A DNA stretch of 64,000 nt, taken from NCBI RefSeq assembly GCF_009707955.1, contig NZ_WMDQ01000003.1:124001-188000 (forward strand). The letters are read 5' to 3'. The notes beneath the pieces were generated by a model that saw only the letters and a list, made by a program, of their open reading frames with translations, was not told the DNA's origin and searched no databases. The position numbers and the translations under genes are program-made. Shown in pieces: positions 40,843 through 49,867 of the stretch. Numbering within the stretch: the first letter of the stretch is position 1; every line of letters begins with the position of its first letter. The stretch comes from Flavobacterium sp. LC2016-13. GTDB taxonomy: Bacteria; Bacteroidota; Bacteroidia; Flavobacteriales; Flavobacteriaceae.

Positions 40843-42324
40843 TTAGTTCACTTCCTGAAAATCCTCTGGTTTCCAACTTCCGTTAAAAGCTGCCGTTTGG
40901 GGTCCGTAAATTCTGAAATAAGCAAACCAGCCTCTTCCGGGAATGGTTTTAATCCATTGGCCTTCTTTGCCTTGTGGTGCTTTTGGTCCAAAATAAAGAT
41001 CAACACTTTTTCCTCCAATTTTATCTTTCAATTCAAATAAAGATCGAAGCGCTGCCTTATTTTGGTCTGTATTAACCTGACTTCTGGTGTAGGCATCATA
41101 AATAGTAAGCGACCAAAATAATTTGGCAGGAACCGGCGTTGGTATTGTCAGTTTATAGGTTTTACCGCCATCTACATATTTTCCTGTATTATCTTTAAGA
41201 CCAAGCCAGTATAATGAACCTCCGCCCTCTTTTCTTCTAAACATTGATGGTGAAGCACCAATAGCCTGATAAAACCATGTTTCGCGGCCATCAAGATCTA
41301 CATAGTTTGGCGTATTAAAATCTCCGTCTTCAAATCTAAGTGCAACCCACTCCCATTGGCGATCTTTCCAAACTACACGATCCGGACGGCGATCTGCAAA
41401 TGATTGCACTCTCATTTGAGCATTGGCAATTTTGGCTGCTTTTTCAAGAATTGCCTTTAAACGGGCATCAGGGTTAAAGGGTTTGCCTTTTTCTATACCA
41501 AGTACTGCCAGTTCTCCATAATAATCTCTATAGCCATCATACGCTGGTTCGCGCTGAATAACATCATTTAGATTTTCCCAATATTTTATATTATTTTCCC
41601 AATCTAAAGGCGTTGTGTTTTGAGGTTTATTACTGAGTTCAAGCCATGTTGGATCTTTCCAGTCAACAGATTTATTTAACGGATAGACTTTTACAGTTTT
41701 AATACGCTCCATTGCCGCTTTAACATCTCCGCCTACGGGAAGCGAACGTATCCCGACGATAAGATTATATGCCGATGATTTCCAGACATGAAAACCTGAT
41801 GCAGGTACTGCTTCTTTATAATCAGGAGGCAAAAGCAAATGTTTTCCTCCGTTACCCGCATCTGGCCCTGGAATTCCCATATCAGCAACCCAGCGTTGGT
41901 TAACATCCATTGCCACTACTATAAGTGGACCTTTGGGAATATCTATTATCACTGGCCCTTTTGATAAATTAATTGGAATTGGCCCGTAAGGAGTATCTGA
42001 ATTCAATGTAAATCCTACTTGTCCGGGTTTAGTATCCAAAGTTCCAAAAGTCTTATTTGCTATTACACCCACAGGTTCGTTACCCTTGAACATAGCTTCT
42101 CCGGAAACGGTAGGATAGAAAAATTTATAAGCCTGAATGGCTCGGGTTAAATCGGCATCATCATAAGCTTTTTTAATGGTAGCTTCCGTTGGATAACCTC
42201 CCACAAATTCATAATCTTCTGAATTAGACTGGACAGTGTTGGCACCAACATCTTTATTTTCTGCTTCTTTTTTACAACCTGCTGCTAACGAAAGCAAACA
42301 GAGATAAAACAATATTTTTTTCAT
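40843..42324 (-). CDS. DUF1254/DUF1214 lipoprotein
   Basis: A 493-residue lipoprotein (signal ILFYLCLLSLAAGCKKEAE, lipid Cys about 17). An N-terminal DUF1254 part (RAIQAYKFFYPTVSGEAMFK, LNSDTPYGPIPINLSKGPV, WVADMGIPGPDAGNGGKHL) is followed by a C-terminal DUF1214 part (AKLFWSLTIYDAYTRSQV, LYFGPKAPQGKEGQWIKT, GRGWFAYFRIYGP). The biochemical role of these domains is not established, though they often sit beside sulfatases or other exported enzymes. It is first in the operon with the sulfatase and probably held in the periplasm by its lipid. Confidence 0.92.
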   Translation of the reverse strand: MKKILFYLCLLSLAAGCKKEAENKDVGANTVQSNSEDYEFVGGYPTEATIKKAYDDADLTRAIQAYKFFYPTVSGEAMFKGNEPVGVIANKTFGTLDTKPGQVGFTLNSDTPYGPIPINLSKGPVIIDIPKGPLIVVAMDVNQRWVADMGIPGPDAGNGGKHLLLPPDYKEAVPASGFHVWKSSAYNLIVGIRSLPVGGDVKAAMERIKTVKVYPLNKSVDWKDPTWLELSNKPQNTTPLDWENNIKYWENLNDVIQREPAYDGYRDYYGELAVLGIEKGKPFNPDARLKAILEKAAKIANAQMRVQSFADRRPDRVVWKDRQWEWVALRFEDGDFNTPNYVDLDGRETWFYQAIGASPSMFRRKEGGGSLYWLGLKDNTGKYVDGGKTYKLTIPTPVPAKLFWSLTIYDAYTRSQVNTDQNKAALRSLFELKDKIGGKSVDLYFGPKAPQGKEGQWIKTIPGRGWFAYFRIYGPQTAAFNGSWKPEDFQEVN

Positions 42325-42365
42325 ATCATTGATTTAAAGAGTTAAACATTCGAAAAAAACGCTAT

Positions 42366-42437
42366 CAAATTTAAAATGATTCAATATTTTAATTAAAAAT
42401 TAGAAACAGAAACACGTTGCATTATATAAAATGAAAC
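42366..42437 (-). promoter_or_regulatory. Sulfatase operon promoter and shared palindrome
   Basis: The minus-strand -7 box TAAATTTG is at plus-strand CAAATTTA (42366-42373). Forty-two bases upstream is GTTGCAT (42416-42422), eight bases, then ATGAAAC (42431-42437), one mismatch from the perfect palindrome at 810-831; both spacers end in TATAAA or ATAAA. It lies between the divergent AraC gene and the operon, a good activator position. Confidence 0.55.
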
Positions 42438-42570
42438 AAAGTTTTGTAAGATATTAACCCAAAACCTTTGTCAAATAAATTTTTTAAATATCAACTTCTA
42501 ATACAAATTCAAAACTCAAATATTTCACTTTGTATAAGTCTTGAAAAAAACGACAGCAGATTTTTAGAGA

Positions 42571-43494
42571 ATGTCTTATTTTTACATGATCGGTAATACT
42601 AAAAACATGAAAAAAAAGGATAAGGAAATTGCAAGGTTAGATCACGTTGTGCCTGCTGTTGTTTATCAGGAACAATTTCATATCGTTCATCATCCTGAAA
42701 AATATCCTGTTACCGATGTTCCGCATCGACATAATTTTTATGAAATATTATGGTTTCCAAAAGTACAAGGCACGCATTTTATAGATGATGCTTCTTTTGA
42801 AATGACCGGAAATGATCTTTTTATGCTTTCTCAGGGACAAGTACATTATTATCAAAATGTAAGTAACATTAACGGGTACATGCTTATTTTTAAAGATGCT
42901 TTTTGGGAAGAAGCCCTGCAAAGTATTCAAAATTTTAAAACCTCTATTTTTAATCATCTGCTTATTAATGTGCATCTGCATCTTGAAGATGAAGCAGCAT
43001 CAGACATTACTGATTTACTCAATAATATTATAAAAGAATACCATCGTCCGGATTATATTGGGAAAGCAGAATTAATGACTTCTTATTTAAAAATATTATT
43101 AATCCGTATCAGTAGTTTTCAGCAGAATGTTGCAATGCCTTCACCTCTCGCCAACAGAAATGATTATGTTTTATTGCAACGGTTTATTGATCTTTTAGAA
43201 ACTAAATTTGCAGATAATCACGAAGTGACTTTTTATGCAAATGAGCTAAATATCAGCAGTAGAAAATTAGCCGAAATTTGCCGTTTATACAACAATAGAA
43301 ATCCTAAAGAACTTATTGAGAGGCGCGTATTAATTGGTGCTAAACGCCAGCTTCAGTTTGATGCTACTTTAATAAAAGAAATTGCAGCTTCGCTTGGGTT
43401 TTCTGATCAATATCAATTTAGTAAATTCTTCAAAAAAAATACGGGTATATCGCCTGTTGATTATCGCGCGCAATTTGCAAAAATTGACATCTAA
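42571..43494 (+). CDS. AraC-family transcriptional regulator
   Basis: A 307-residue regulator: an N-terminal cupin-like sensing barrel (VPHRHNFYEILWFPKVQGTH, GNDLFMLSQGQVHYY) and a C-terminal double helix-turn-helix (VTFYANELNISSRKLAEICR, then IAASLGFSDQYQFSKFFKKN and GISPVDYRAQF). The first ATG (42571) is used; an ATG at 42607 (MKKKDKEIARL) is an equally good start. It is divergent from the DUF1254/sulfatase operon, 246 bp away, and likely activates it. MFS and repair genes follow on its strand. Ligand unknown; sugar- or sulfated-compound sensing is plausible. Confidence 0.9.
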   Translation: MSYFYMIGNTKNMKKKDKEIARLDHVVPAVVYQEQFHIVHHPEKYPVTDVPHRHNFYEILWFPKVQGTHFIDDASFEMTGNDLFMLSQGQVHYYQNVSNINGYMLIFKDAFWEEALQSIQNFKTSIFNHLLINVHLHLEDEAASDITDLLNNIIKEYHRPDYIGKAELMTSYLKILLIRISSFQQNVAMPSPLANRNDYVLLQRFIDLLETKFADNHEVTFYANELNISSRKLAEICRLYNNRNPKELIERRVLIGAKRQLQFDATLIKEIAASLGFSDQYQFSKFFKKNTGISPVDYRAQFAKIDI

Positions 43495-43636
43495 AACACC
43501 TGTTTTAACATTTCTGAACCTGAAGATTGTCACGACCTTTGATAAACTTTTTTAATGAAGTTTTTACTAAGAATTAATTTAAGAATGTCATGGATAATCA
43601 AACTAAAAATTCATATCTGCCAATAAATACTAAATA

Positions 43637-44830
43637 ATGGAAATCAATCAGGAAACAAACAATAAAAGAGCAATACCAGTTATGGCTTTTGCAGCCGGCG
43701 TGCTAATCGCCAATTTATATTATAATCAGCCTATTTTAAAGGATATTGCGCTTTCTGCTCATGTAAGTGATGCAAAAATTGGAAAAATATCAATGCTTGC
43801 ACAACTTGGCTACGGATTAGGAATGTTTTTCATAATTCCGTTAGGAGATAAATTACGAAGGAAAAATCTAATTCTTACTATTTCAAGCATTTTGTGTGTT
43901 GCATTGGTAGGTATATCGTTTACCAATTCATATCCGATACTTTGCATTTTAAGTTTCCTTATAGGCGTTTTAACAGCTCCGGTTCAGATTATACTTCCAA
44001 TGACGGCGGCTATCAGTAAAGGAAACAGAGGGAAAACGGTTGGGAAAGTTTTTGGCGGGATATTAGTTGGAATGCTTGCCGCGCGAGTAATAAGCGGTTT
44101 GGTGGCAGATGCTTTTGGATGGCGCTATGTCTTTTTACTATCTGCTGCTCTTGTTTTTCTTTCTATAATTTTACTTAAAATGTTTCTTCCGGATATTCCT
44201 TCTAATTTTAAAGGAAATTATTTAAGCTTGTTGAAATCGACTATTACGATAATTCCGAAATATTCATTATTACGTCAGGCAGCATTGTTAGGCGGACTTA
44301 CTTTTGGAATTTTCTGTTCTTTCTGGACTACGCTTACCTTTTATCTTAGCGGTGCACCTTTTCAATACGGATCCGGAACTATTGGCCTTTTGGGACTTGT
44401 AGCTATTGGAGGTGCGTTGGTTGCTCCTTATTTCGGAAAAATAGCAGATAATGGCGGTGCATTCAAATCGCTTCTTTTAAGTGCGGGAGTTATTATGACG
44501 AGCATCATTTTGCTTAAGATATTTCCGTATTCACCTATTGTTATGATTGTGAGTATATTCTTTTTAGATATTGGCGTACAAACAACTCAAATAACCAATT
44601 TTGCGAGAATTTATAGTTTGCCGGATGAAGTTCATAACAGGGTTAATACTGTTTTTATGACTGTTTATTTTATAGGCGGAGCGATTGGAACTTTCTTTGG
44701 GCTTTTATGTTGGCGACTTGGAGGCTGGCAACTTTCGACCTCGCAAATGTTACTTTGGTCTGCGGGTGCTATGTCCGTAATATTAATTTCAGAACGTTTG
44801 AATAAAAAAAGAGTAAAGAGTAAAGAGTGA
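43637..44830 (+). CDS. Major facilitator superfamily transporter
   Basis: A 397-residue protein with 12 membrane segments. The MFS loop signature between helices 2 and 3 is GDKLRRKNLILTI, and helix 1 contains FAAGVLIANLYYNQPILKDI, a motif common in the arabinose-efflux/YbcL-like drug-resistance branch. Helix 4-5 motif RVISGLVADAFGWRYVFLL supports proton-coupled export. It is preceded by the AraC gene (142 bp) and followed by an acetyltransferase-like gene. Efflux of a small organic compound is the likely role; the compound is unknown. Confidence 0.92.
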   Translation: MEINQETNNKRAIPVMAFAAGVLIANLYYNQPILKDIALSAHVSDAKIGKISMLAQLGYGLGMFFIIPLGDKLRRKNLILTISSILCVALVGISFTNSYPILCILSFLIGVLTAPVQIILPMTAAISKGNRGKTVGKVFGGILVGMLAARVISGLVADAFGWRYVFLLSAALVFLSIILLKMFLPDIPSNFKGNYLSLLKSTITIIPKYSLLRQAALLGGLTFGIFCSFWTTLTFYLSGAPFQYGSGTIGLLGLVAIGGALVAPYFGKIADNGGAFKSLLLSAGVIMTSIILLKIFPYSPIVMIVSIFFLDIGVQTTQITNFARIYSLPDEVHNRVNTVFMTVYFIGGAIGTFFGLLCWRLGGWQLSTSQMLLWSAGAMSVILISERLNKKRVKSKE

Positions 44831-44890
44831 AGAGTGAAGTGAGCTATTCTCAATATACTAAATGAACATCAAAATTGACTAATAAAAACC

Positions 44891-45400
44891 ATGGAAAAAA
44901 TCGCTAAATTTGTAGTTAAGAGCACTGAAAACATTAATTGGATGGAAAAAAAAGCCATTCAGTTTTACTCCCATTTATTTGGGCAGTCAGACGTATTGGG
45001 AGAAAAATATGTTGAGGAAAATCTGTCTGTTCAAAAATTAATTAAGTTACAGAATGATTTCTCGATAGAAATACTGGCAGTTTATGATGATGAAACTCCG
45101 TTGAGTTTTATGAAAATGAATTCTTCGAGACTTTCAAATCAAAATCTTGATGCGAATAAAGCATTAGGTCTGGGTAATATTATTTATTTTAATACTGAAG
45201 AATTAATCCCACTTCTTGAACGTGCTGAAGCAATTGCTGTTCAAAGAAAACATGATTTGATTTGGATTAAACTTTTTGAAACGGATACTATTTTATTAAA
45301 TGCATTAGAATCTAAGGGATATCTAAATTTTGATTTTGAAGTCAATAATAATGAGAATCTTTATCCAAAAGAAATCTATTTAAAAAAAGCAATTCATTAA
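44891..45400 (+). CDS. GNAT-like acetyltransferase-fold protein
   Basis: A 169-residue soluble protein with an N-acetyltransferase-like layout: LGEKYVEENLSVQKLIKLQ, a central strand FSIEILAVYDDETPLSFMKM, then NIIYFNTEELIPLLERAEAIAVQ in the expected acetyl-CoA region, IWIKLFETDTILLNALESKGY and a last strand. The diphosphate-loop signature Q/RxxGxG/A is not present, so activity is uncertain. It is 5 bp before the alkyladenine glycosylase gene and translated with it. A role in modifying a damaged base, toxin or protein is only inferred. Confidence 0.6.
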   Translation: MEKIAKFVVKSTENINWMEKKAIQFYSHLFGQSDVLGEKYVEENLSVQKLIKLQNDFSIEILAVYDDETPLSFMKMNSSRLSNQNLDANKALGLGNIIYFNTEELIPLLERAEAIAVQRKHDLIWIKLFETDTILLNALESKGYLNFDFEVNNNENLYPKEIYLKKAIH

Positions 45401-45405
45401 AAATA

Positions 45406-46038
45406 ATGCCTAAATCTTCTGAACAGAAACCCACAAAATTAGCATTCGCTTATTATCTAAATCAAGATGTACTTTTTCTTGCCAAAGATCTTTTGGGAAA
45501 AGTGCTTTACACTCAAATCGATGGAGAAATTACAGCAGGAATAATTGTAGAAACTGAAGCTTATTTTGGTGTTCAGGACAAGGCTTCCCACGCATACGGC
45601 GGACGACGCACCGATCGAACGGAAACCTTATACAGTCAGGGCGGTATTTCGTATGTTTATTTATGCTACGGAATTCATAATCTTTTTAATATCGTAAGTT
45701 CTGTTGAAGGCGAGCCTCACGCTGTTTTAATTAGGGCTATTGAACCTTTGGTTGGAATCGATATAATCGAAGCAAGAAGAAATATGTCGGTTACTAAAGC
45801 AGCTATTTCATCTGGTCCGGGTTCTGCAGCTAAAGCTTTGGGAATTGATCGTTCGTTTAATCAAAAAGATTTAATGGGAGAAGAAATCTGGGTTGAAGAT
45901 CATGGTATTCGATATCCTGAAGATGCCATTATCGCATTGCCACGTGTGGGTGTTGCATACGCTCAGGAAGATGCACTTTTGCCTTGGCGCTTTTTCGTTA
46001 AAGGAAATAAATATGTGAGCAAACCAAATAAGGTTTAA
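45406..46038 (+). CDS. DNA-3-methyladenine glycosylase (AAG/MPG type)
   Basis: A 210-residue AAG-family enzyme: FLAKDLLGKVLYTQIDGEIT, the catalytic IIVETEAYFGVQDKASHAYG (Glu acts as general base), GRRTDRTETLYSQGG, SYVYLCYGIHNLFNIV (intercalating Tyr), GEPHAVLIRAIEPL and SGPGSAAKALGID. It removes alkylated and deaminated purines in base excision repair. It follows the acetyltransferase-like gene by 5 bp and precedes mug, so repair of base damage by reactive chemicals is the local theme. Confidence 0.95.
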   Translation: MPKSSEQKPTKLAFAYYLNQDVLFLAKDLLGKVLYTQIDGEITAGIIVETEAYFGVQDKASHAYGGRRTDRTETLYSQGGISYVYLCYGIHNLFNIVSSVEGEPHAVLIRAIEPLVGIDIIEARRNMSVTKAAISSGPGSAAKALGIDRSFNQKDLMGEEIWVEDHGIRYPEDAIIALPRVGVAYAQEDALLPWRFFVKGNKYVSKPNKV

Positions 46039-46107
46039 AATTTAAGCAAAAAAGGAGTTTGAAAAAATCTAAGTTCTCAGCAAACAACAGATTATTACAA
46101 CTAAAAT

Positions 46108-46155
46108 AATTCATAATTCATAATTCATAATTCATAATTCATAATTCATAATTCA
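46108..46155. repeat. 7-bp tandem repeat AATTCAT, about 6.9 copies
   Basis: Six complete AATTCAT units and one of six bases run from 46108 to 46155, ending 5 bp before the mug ATG (46161). A 7-bp tandem array is prone to slippage, so copy number could change spacing or leader length of mug. Confidence 0.85.
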
Positions 46156-46160
46156 AAAAA

Positions 46161-46664
46161 ATGTTAACCGATTATATAACCAAAGACTTAACGGTTCTTT
46201 TCTGCGGAATTAATCCTGGTCTGAAATCTGCTTTTGACGGACATCATTTTTCCGGAAGAAGCAATAGATTTTGGAAGGTTTTACATCAGGCTGGTTTTAC
46301 GCCTCAACAAATTGAACCTGAGAATGACTTTACTATTCTTGATTTTGGTTATGGCTTAACAACTGCCGTGGCAAGACCAACTGTGCGCGCTGATGAACTT
46401 TCTAAAGATGAATTTAAAGATTCTATTGAAATTTTTAAAACCAAAATAAAGGAATTCCAACCCAAATACATTGCTTTTCTTGGCAAAGCGGCTTATGTTG
46501 CATTTTCAGGAAAAAAACAAATTTCATGGGGAATTCAGCCTGAAGATTTTTGTGGTGCAAAGGTTTGGATTTTACCCAATCCGAGTGGTTTAAACCGCGG
46601 ATTTCCTATTGCTGATCTTGTTACTCATTATGCTGAATTATATCAAGCGATTTCAAAAATATAG
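46161..46664 (+). CDS. mug: G/U mismatch-specific DNA glycosylase
   Basis: A 167-residue Mug-family enzyme: LTVLFCGINPGLKSAF is the active-site GINPG motif, HHFSGRSNRFWKVLHQAG follows, and the intercalation motif NPSGLNRGFPI is near the C-terminus. It excises uracil or ethenocytosine opposite guanine; the latter arises from epoxides and lipid peroxidation, which fits the nearby detoxification genes (inference). Directly preceded by the AATTCAT array. Confidence 0.94.
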   Translation: MLTDYITKDLTVLFCGINPGLKSAFDGHHFSGRSNRFWKVLHQAGFTPQQIEPENDFTILDFGYGLTTAVARPTVRADELSKDEFKDSIEIFKTKIKEFQPKYIAFLGKAAYVAFSGKKQISWGIQPEDFCGAKVWILPNPSGLNRGFPIADLVTHYAELYQAISKI

Positions 46665-46711
46665 TTTCTTTTAAGTTAACCTTAAAGTTCCTGTTGAAAT
46701 GATAATTTAAT

Positions 46712-46756
46712 CGCAAAGTTCGCAAAGTTTTAAAACAAAGCTTTGCGAACTTTGCG
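46712..46756 (+). terminator. Terminator after mug with internally repeated stem
   Basis: CGCAAAGTTCGCAAAG (46712-46727) pairs perfectly with 46741-46756; each arm is itself a repeat of GCAAAG. T-run follows. Confidence 0.85.
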
Positions 46757-47081
46757 TTTTATAAAACATTATTAGTAAAAAAATTTGTGCACTTTGTGGT
46801 TAAATTTTACTGCAAAATACCTTTTTAAAACATCTAAATTGTTTAAACATTTTTAAGTTTTTACTTATAAATCAGAAATGTTTTATCTCATTTTTGTCTT
46901 TTCATAAATCATCAAAAAAAATTAACACGAATTTATGTATTCGATAAGATGAGAATTAAAAAAGTCTGAACTTCTTAAATCCTGAAAGAAATTTACATTA
47001 CAAATAGTTTTTATTTTATTGAAAATCAGTAAAATAAAATTTAATTTCTTATTCCTAAAAATTTCTATTTGTTAAAAAAAA

Positions 47082-47146
47082 GCTACATCAATGCTACATC
47101 AAACCTAAAATTACTTGCTCCTTCTATAAAATTAGTTTTAGATTTG
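47082..47146 (+). promoter_or_regulatory. Promoter of the TonB receptor operon with tandem repeats
   Basis: GCTACATCAA occurs at 47082-47091 and again at 47093-47102, an 11-bp period. A TTG near 47115 and the perfect -7 box TAGATTTG (47139-47146) follow at normal spacing. Repeats one helical turn apart just upstream of -33 suggest an activator such as a response regulator. Confidence 0.6.
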
Positions 47147-47180
47147 CAATCACTATTCTTATTGATTCTAATTAAAAACA

Positions 47181-49850
47181 ATGCGTTTCATTTTATTTTT
47201 CGTTCTAATTTCAAGTGCTGCATTTTCACAAAGAGTAATTACCGGTAAAATTATAGATAAAGAATCTTCGACGCCATTATCTGGTGTTTTAATACGAGAT
47301 ACAAAATCTGAAAACTGGGCAATGTCTGAGAAAGAAGGCAATTTTGAAATTAAAATTCCTTATTACGAAAATGTTGAGTTGAATTTTTCTCTTTTAGGAA
47401 AAATGGAATCTACTATTACATTAAAAAATAACGAAAACTATATTACTGTTTTTCTGGAAGATAATACTTTACGTCTTAAAGAAGTAGTTGTTACCGCGAA
47501 CAAAGAAAGACAATATTCTGAACTTACGTTGGGAAAAAATGCCATAAATAATGTTCAGGCTTTTTCGTTGGATGATGTTTTGAAGCAGCTTCCTGGGCAA
47601 ACTACTGCAAATTTCGAATTAAATTCATTTAAAAACATTGTTTTCCGTACGGCTTCTTCCCTAACTGCCACTAAAGCTTTTGGAACTTCTTTTGTGCTGA
47701 ATGATATTCCTATTTCTAATAATGAGAATATGCAGGCTCTGAACCCAAATGCGTCTACTATTGCGGGAAGTGATTATGGAGTACCGGGAAAAACGTTTAA
47801 TAATCCTGATGTTGGTGTCGACTTAAGAGAAATTTCTACTAATACTATCGAAGATATAAAAGTTATACAAGGAATTCCATCAGCAAAATATGGAGATTTA
47901 ACTTCAGGACTTGTATTAATTACAACCAAAGTTGGTAACAGTCCGTATCGTGTATCTGCTTCTCTACGAGATGCAACTTCAGAGTTAAACTTAACAAAAG
48001 GAGTTAAATTCAATTCTAATAATGCCATGAATTTCGGAATTAACTATCTGGATTCTAATGCTGATCCCAGAGATAATTTACTGGATTTTCAGAGGGTAAA
48101 CGGAAGTTTGTCGTGGCAGGTTAAAAATAATTCATCAAAAATAAAAAATACGATTAGCGCTTCTTTCAGATCAACTCTTGATAATGCAAAATATGATCCG
48201 GATGATATTACTGCATCAGTTGTAAAAAATGAAAAAAAAGGTTTTTCAATTTCTGATAACTTCATGTGGAAACCAAATCATTTATGGATTGATGGTATAA
48301 ACATCAATAGTGGTTTTAGTTATGACAGACAATTTTCAAGAAAAGATAAATGGGCGAATACATCAGCAACAGCCGCATCAAATACTAGCGAAGAAGGAAT
48401 TCATGAAGCTTATATTCTTCCTTCTCAATATACAAGTATAAGCACTGTTGAAGGAATTCCGATTTCGACTTTTGTAAGTTTAGAAACTACTAAAGTAATT
48501 TCTAATAAAGCCAATTGGGTACATAGTTTTGTGTTTGGACTTTCAGGAAGAAGCAGTTCTAATAAAGGAGAAGGAAGAAAAAGTGGTGTTGCGGGATTAA
48601 TTAACTTTTATACGCTGGATACCGGTGGCGAAACAAAGTTGGGTTACAGGGATTATGATTTTAACAAGACAAAAACAGAAATTCAGATCTCTGCTTATTT
48701 GGAAGACAGGATTTATAAAAAATTTGAAGATCATCGCATTTTAAATGTTGATTTAGGAATACGATACGATAATCAGTCCGGATATGTTTCGTTACAGCCT
48801 CGTATAAATTCTTCATTATCATTAAATAAAACGTTTAGAATTCGTGGAGGATTAGGAATGTCATCAAAAGCTCCTTCTTTAAATCAGGTTTATACGGGAG
48901 ATCGTTACATTGACCGATTAATTGGTGATGGAATTTATACGTATCCGGGAGTTTATCAGAAAGCCTGGATTCAGACAATCATAACTTCTGGGGATAATTT
49001 AAACTTAAAACCTTCTAAATCCTACCGAACAGAAGCAGGAATAGATATTAATCTTCCTTTTGCTTCGGTAAATTTTACGGGTTATTATAACAAGCTTTTC
49101 GATGGTTTTTCGTATCAAAAACTTCCGGTTTATAAGGTATTGCCAAAACCTGTCGTAACGGTTATTGGATCCGAAATTCCGACGTATGAAATTAACGGAA
49201 CTGAAAAATTTTATTATTTCACCAACAGTATTGCAAATAGTACTACTTCTGAAGATACGGGTGCTGAAGCTATTATCAATTTTAAAAAAATAAAGGCTTT
49301 AAATCTTGATGTGAGCATGAATGCTTCGTATGTGCGCTCTAAAGATTTTTCAGATGTAAAACAATACATTACTTCGACGAATTTGTCATCAATAGAAAGA
49401 TACGGTGTGTTTAATCCCAGACCCGATATTCAGGATAATATGACGATGAGTTTTAATTTTAGTTATCATATTCCTTCGGTTGGATTATTAATAGGTTTAA
49501 GAAGTGAGCATGTTTTGTATAAAAACTCCAATTCTCTTACGAATAATTACCCAATTGGATACTTAGATAATGAACTGGTTTATCATGAAATTCCAAAACA
49601 AGATCAGACTGATTTACAAAAATACGGGCATCTAATTCAGACTAATAAAGAAACGGATTATAAAATGCAAAACATGCTGCATAATTTTCATTTGCGTGTT
49701 TCCAAAGACTTTCTTAACGGGTTTAGTGTTTCCTTATATGCAACAAATTTCTTAAACGTCAAACCGTATTATTATGATGAAAAAAATATCAAAACGCTAT
49801 CAGATGTAGCCAACTTCTCTTTTGGAACCAGACTTAATTATGAATTTTAA
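47181..49850 (+). CDS. TonB-dependent outer-membrane receptor
   Basis: An 889-residue receptor: signal peptide (FILFFVLISSAAFSQ), a carboxypeptidase-regulatory-like domain (VITGKIIDKESSTPLSGVL, about 20-95), a plug with SLDDVLKQLPGQTTANFEL and the end segment IPSAKYGDLTSGLVLITTKVG, then a 22-strand-type barrel ending in FGTRLNYEF. There is no STN domain, so no FecR-type signalling. It takes up a substrate too large for porins using TonB energy. It starts a four-gene operon (spacings 17, 10 and 3 bp). No SusD partner follows, which argues against a glycan and for a metal complex or small ligand. Confidence 0.94.
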   Translation: MRFILFFVLISSAAFSQRVITGKIIDKESSTPLSGVLIRDTKSENWAMSEKEGNFEIKIPYYENVELNFSLLGKMESTITLKNNENYITVFLEDNTLRLKEVVVTANKERQYSELTLGKNAINNVQAFSLDDVLKQLPGQTTANFELNSFKNIVFRTASSLTATKAFGTSFVLNDIPISNNENMQALNPNASTIAGSDYGVPGKTFNNPDVGVDLREISTNTIEDIKVIQGIPSAKYGDLTSGLVLITTKVGNSPYRVSASLRDATSELNLTKGVKFNSNNAMNFGINYLDSNADPRDNLLDFQRVNGSLSWQVKNNSSKIKNTISASFRSTLDNAKYDPDDITASVVKNEKKGFSISDNFMWKPNHLWIDGININSGFSYDRQFSRKDKWANTSATAASNTSEEGIHEAYILPSQYTSISTVEGIPISTFVSLETTKVISNKANWVHSFVFGLSGRSSSNKGEGRKSGVAGLINFYTLDTGGETKLGYRDYDFNKTKTEIQISAYLEDRIYKKFEDHRILNVDLGIRYDNQSGYVSLQPRINSSLSLNKTFRIRGGLGMSSKAPSLNQVYTGDRYIDRLIGDGIYTYPGVYQKAWIQTIITSGDNLNLKPSKSYRTEAGIDINLPFASVNFTGYYNKLFDGFSYQKLPVYKVLPKPVVTVIGSEIPTYEINGTEKFYYFTNSIANSTTSEDTGAEAIINFKKIKALNLDVSMNASYVRSKDFSDVKQYITSTNLSSIERYGVFNPRPDIQDNMTMSFNFSYHIPSVGLLIGLRSEHVLYKNSNSLTNNYPIGYLDNELVYHEIPKQDQTDLQKYGHLIQTNKETDYKMQNMLHNFHLRVSKDFLNGFSVSLYATNFLNVKPYYYDEKNIKTLSDVANFSFGTRLNYEF

Positions 49851-49867
49851 CCTAAATATATATAACT

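Larger units (their letters stand above)
46665..47180. other. 516-bp intergenic region
   Basis: Contains the mug terminator (46712-46756), an AT-rich stretch with a GTGCACTTTGTGGTTAAA string typical of flavobacterial spacers, a tandem GCTACATCAA repeat and a -7 box for the next operon (47082-47146). I see no gene in 46757-47081. Confidence 0.6.

Noticed and set aside
46108..46155. Short regular repeats that might suggest a CRISPR array
   Set aside because: The 7-bp units are contiguous with no spacers and no cas genes are present; it is a simple tandem repeat.
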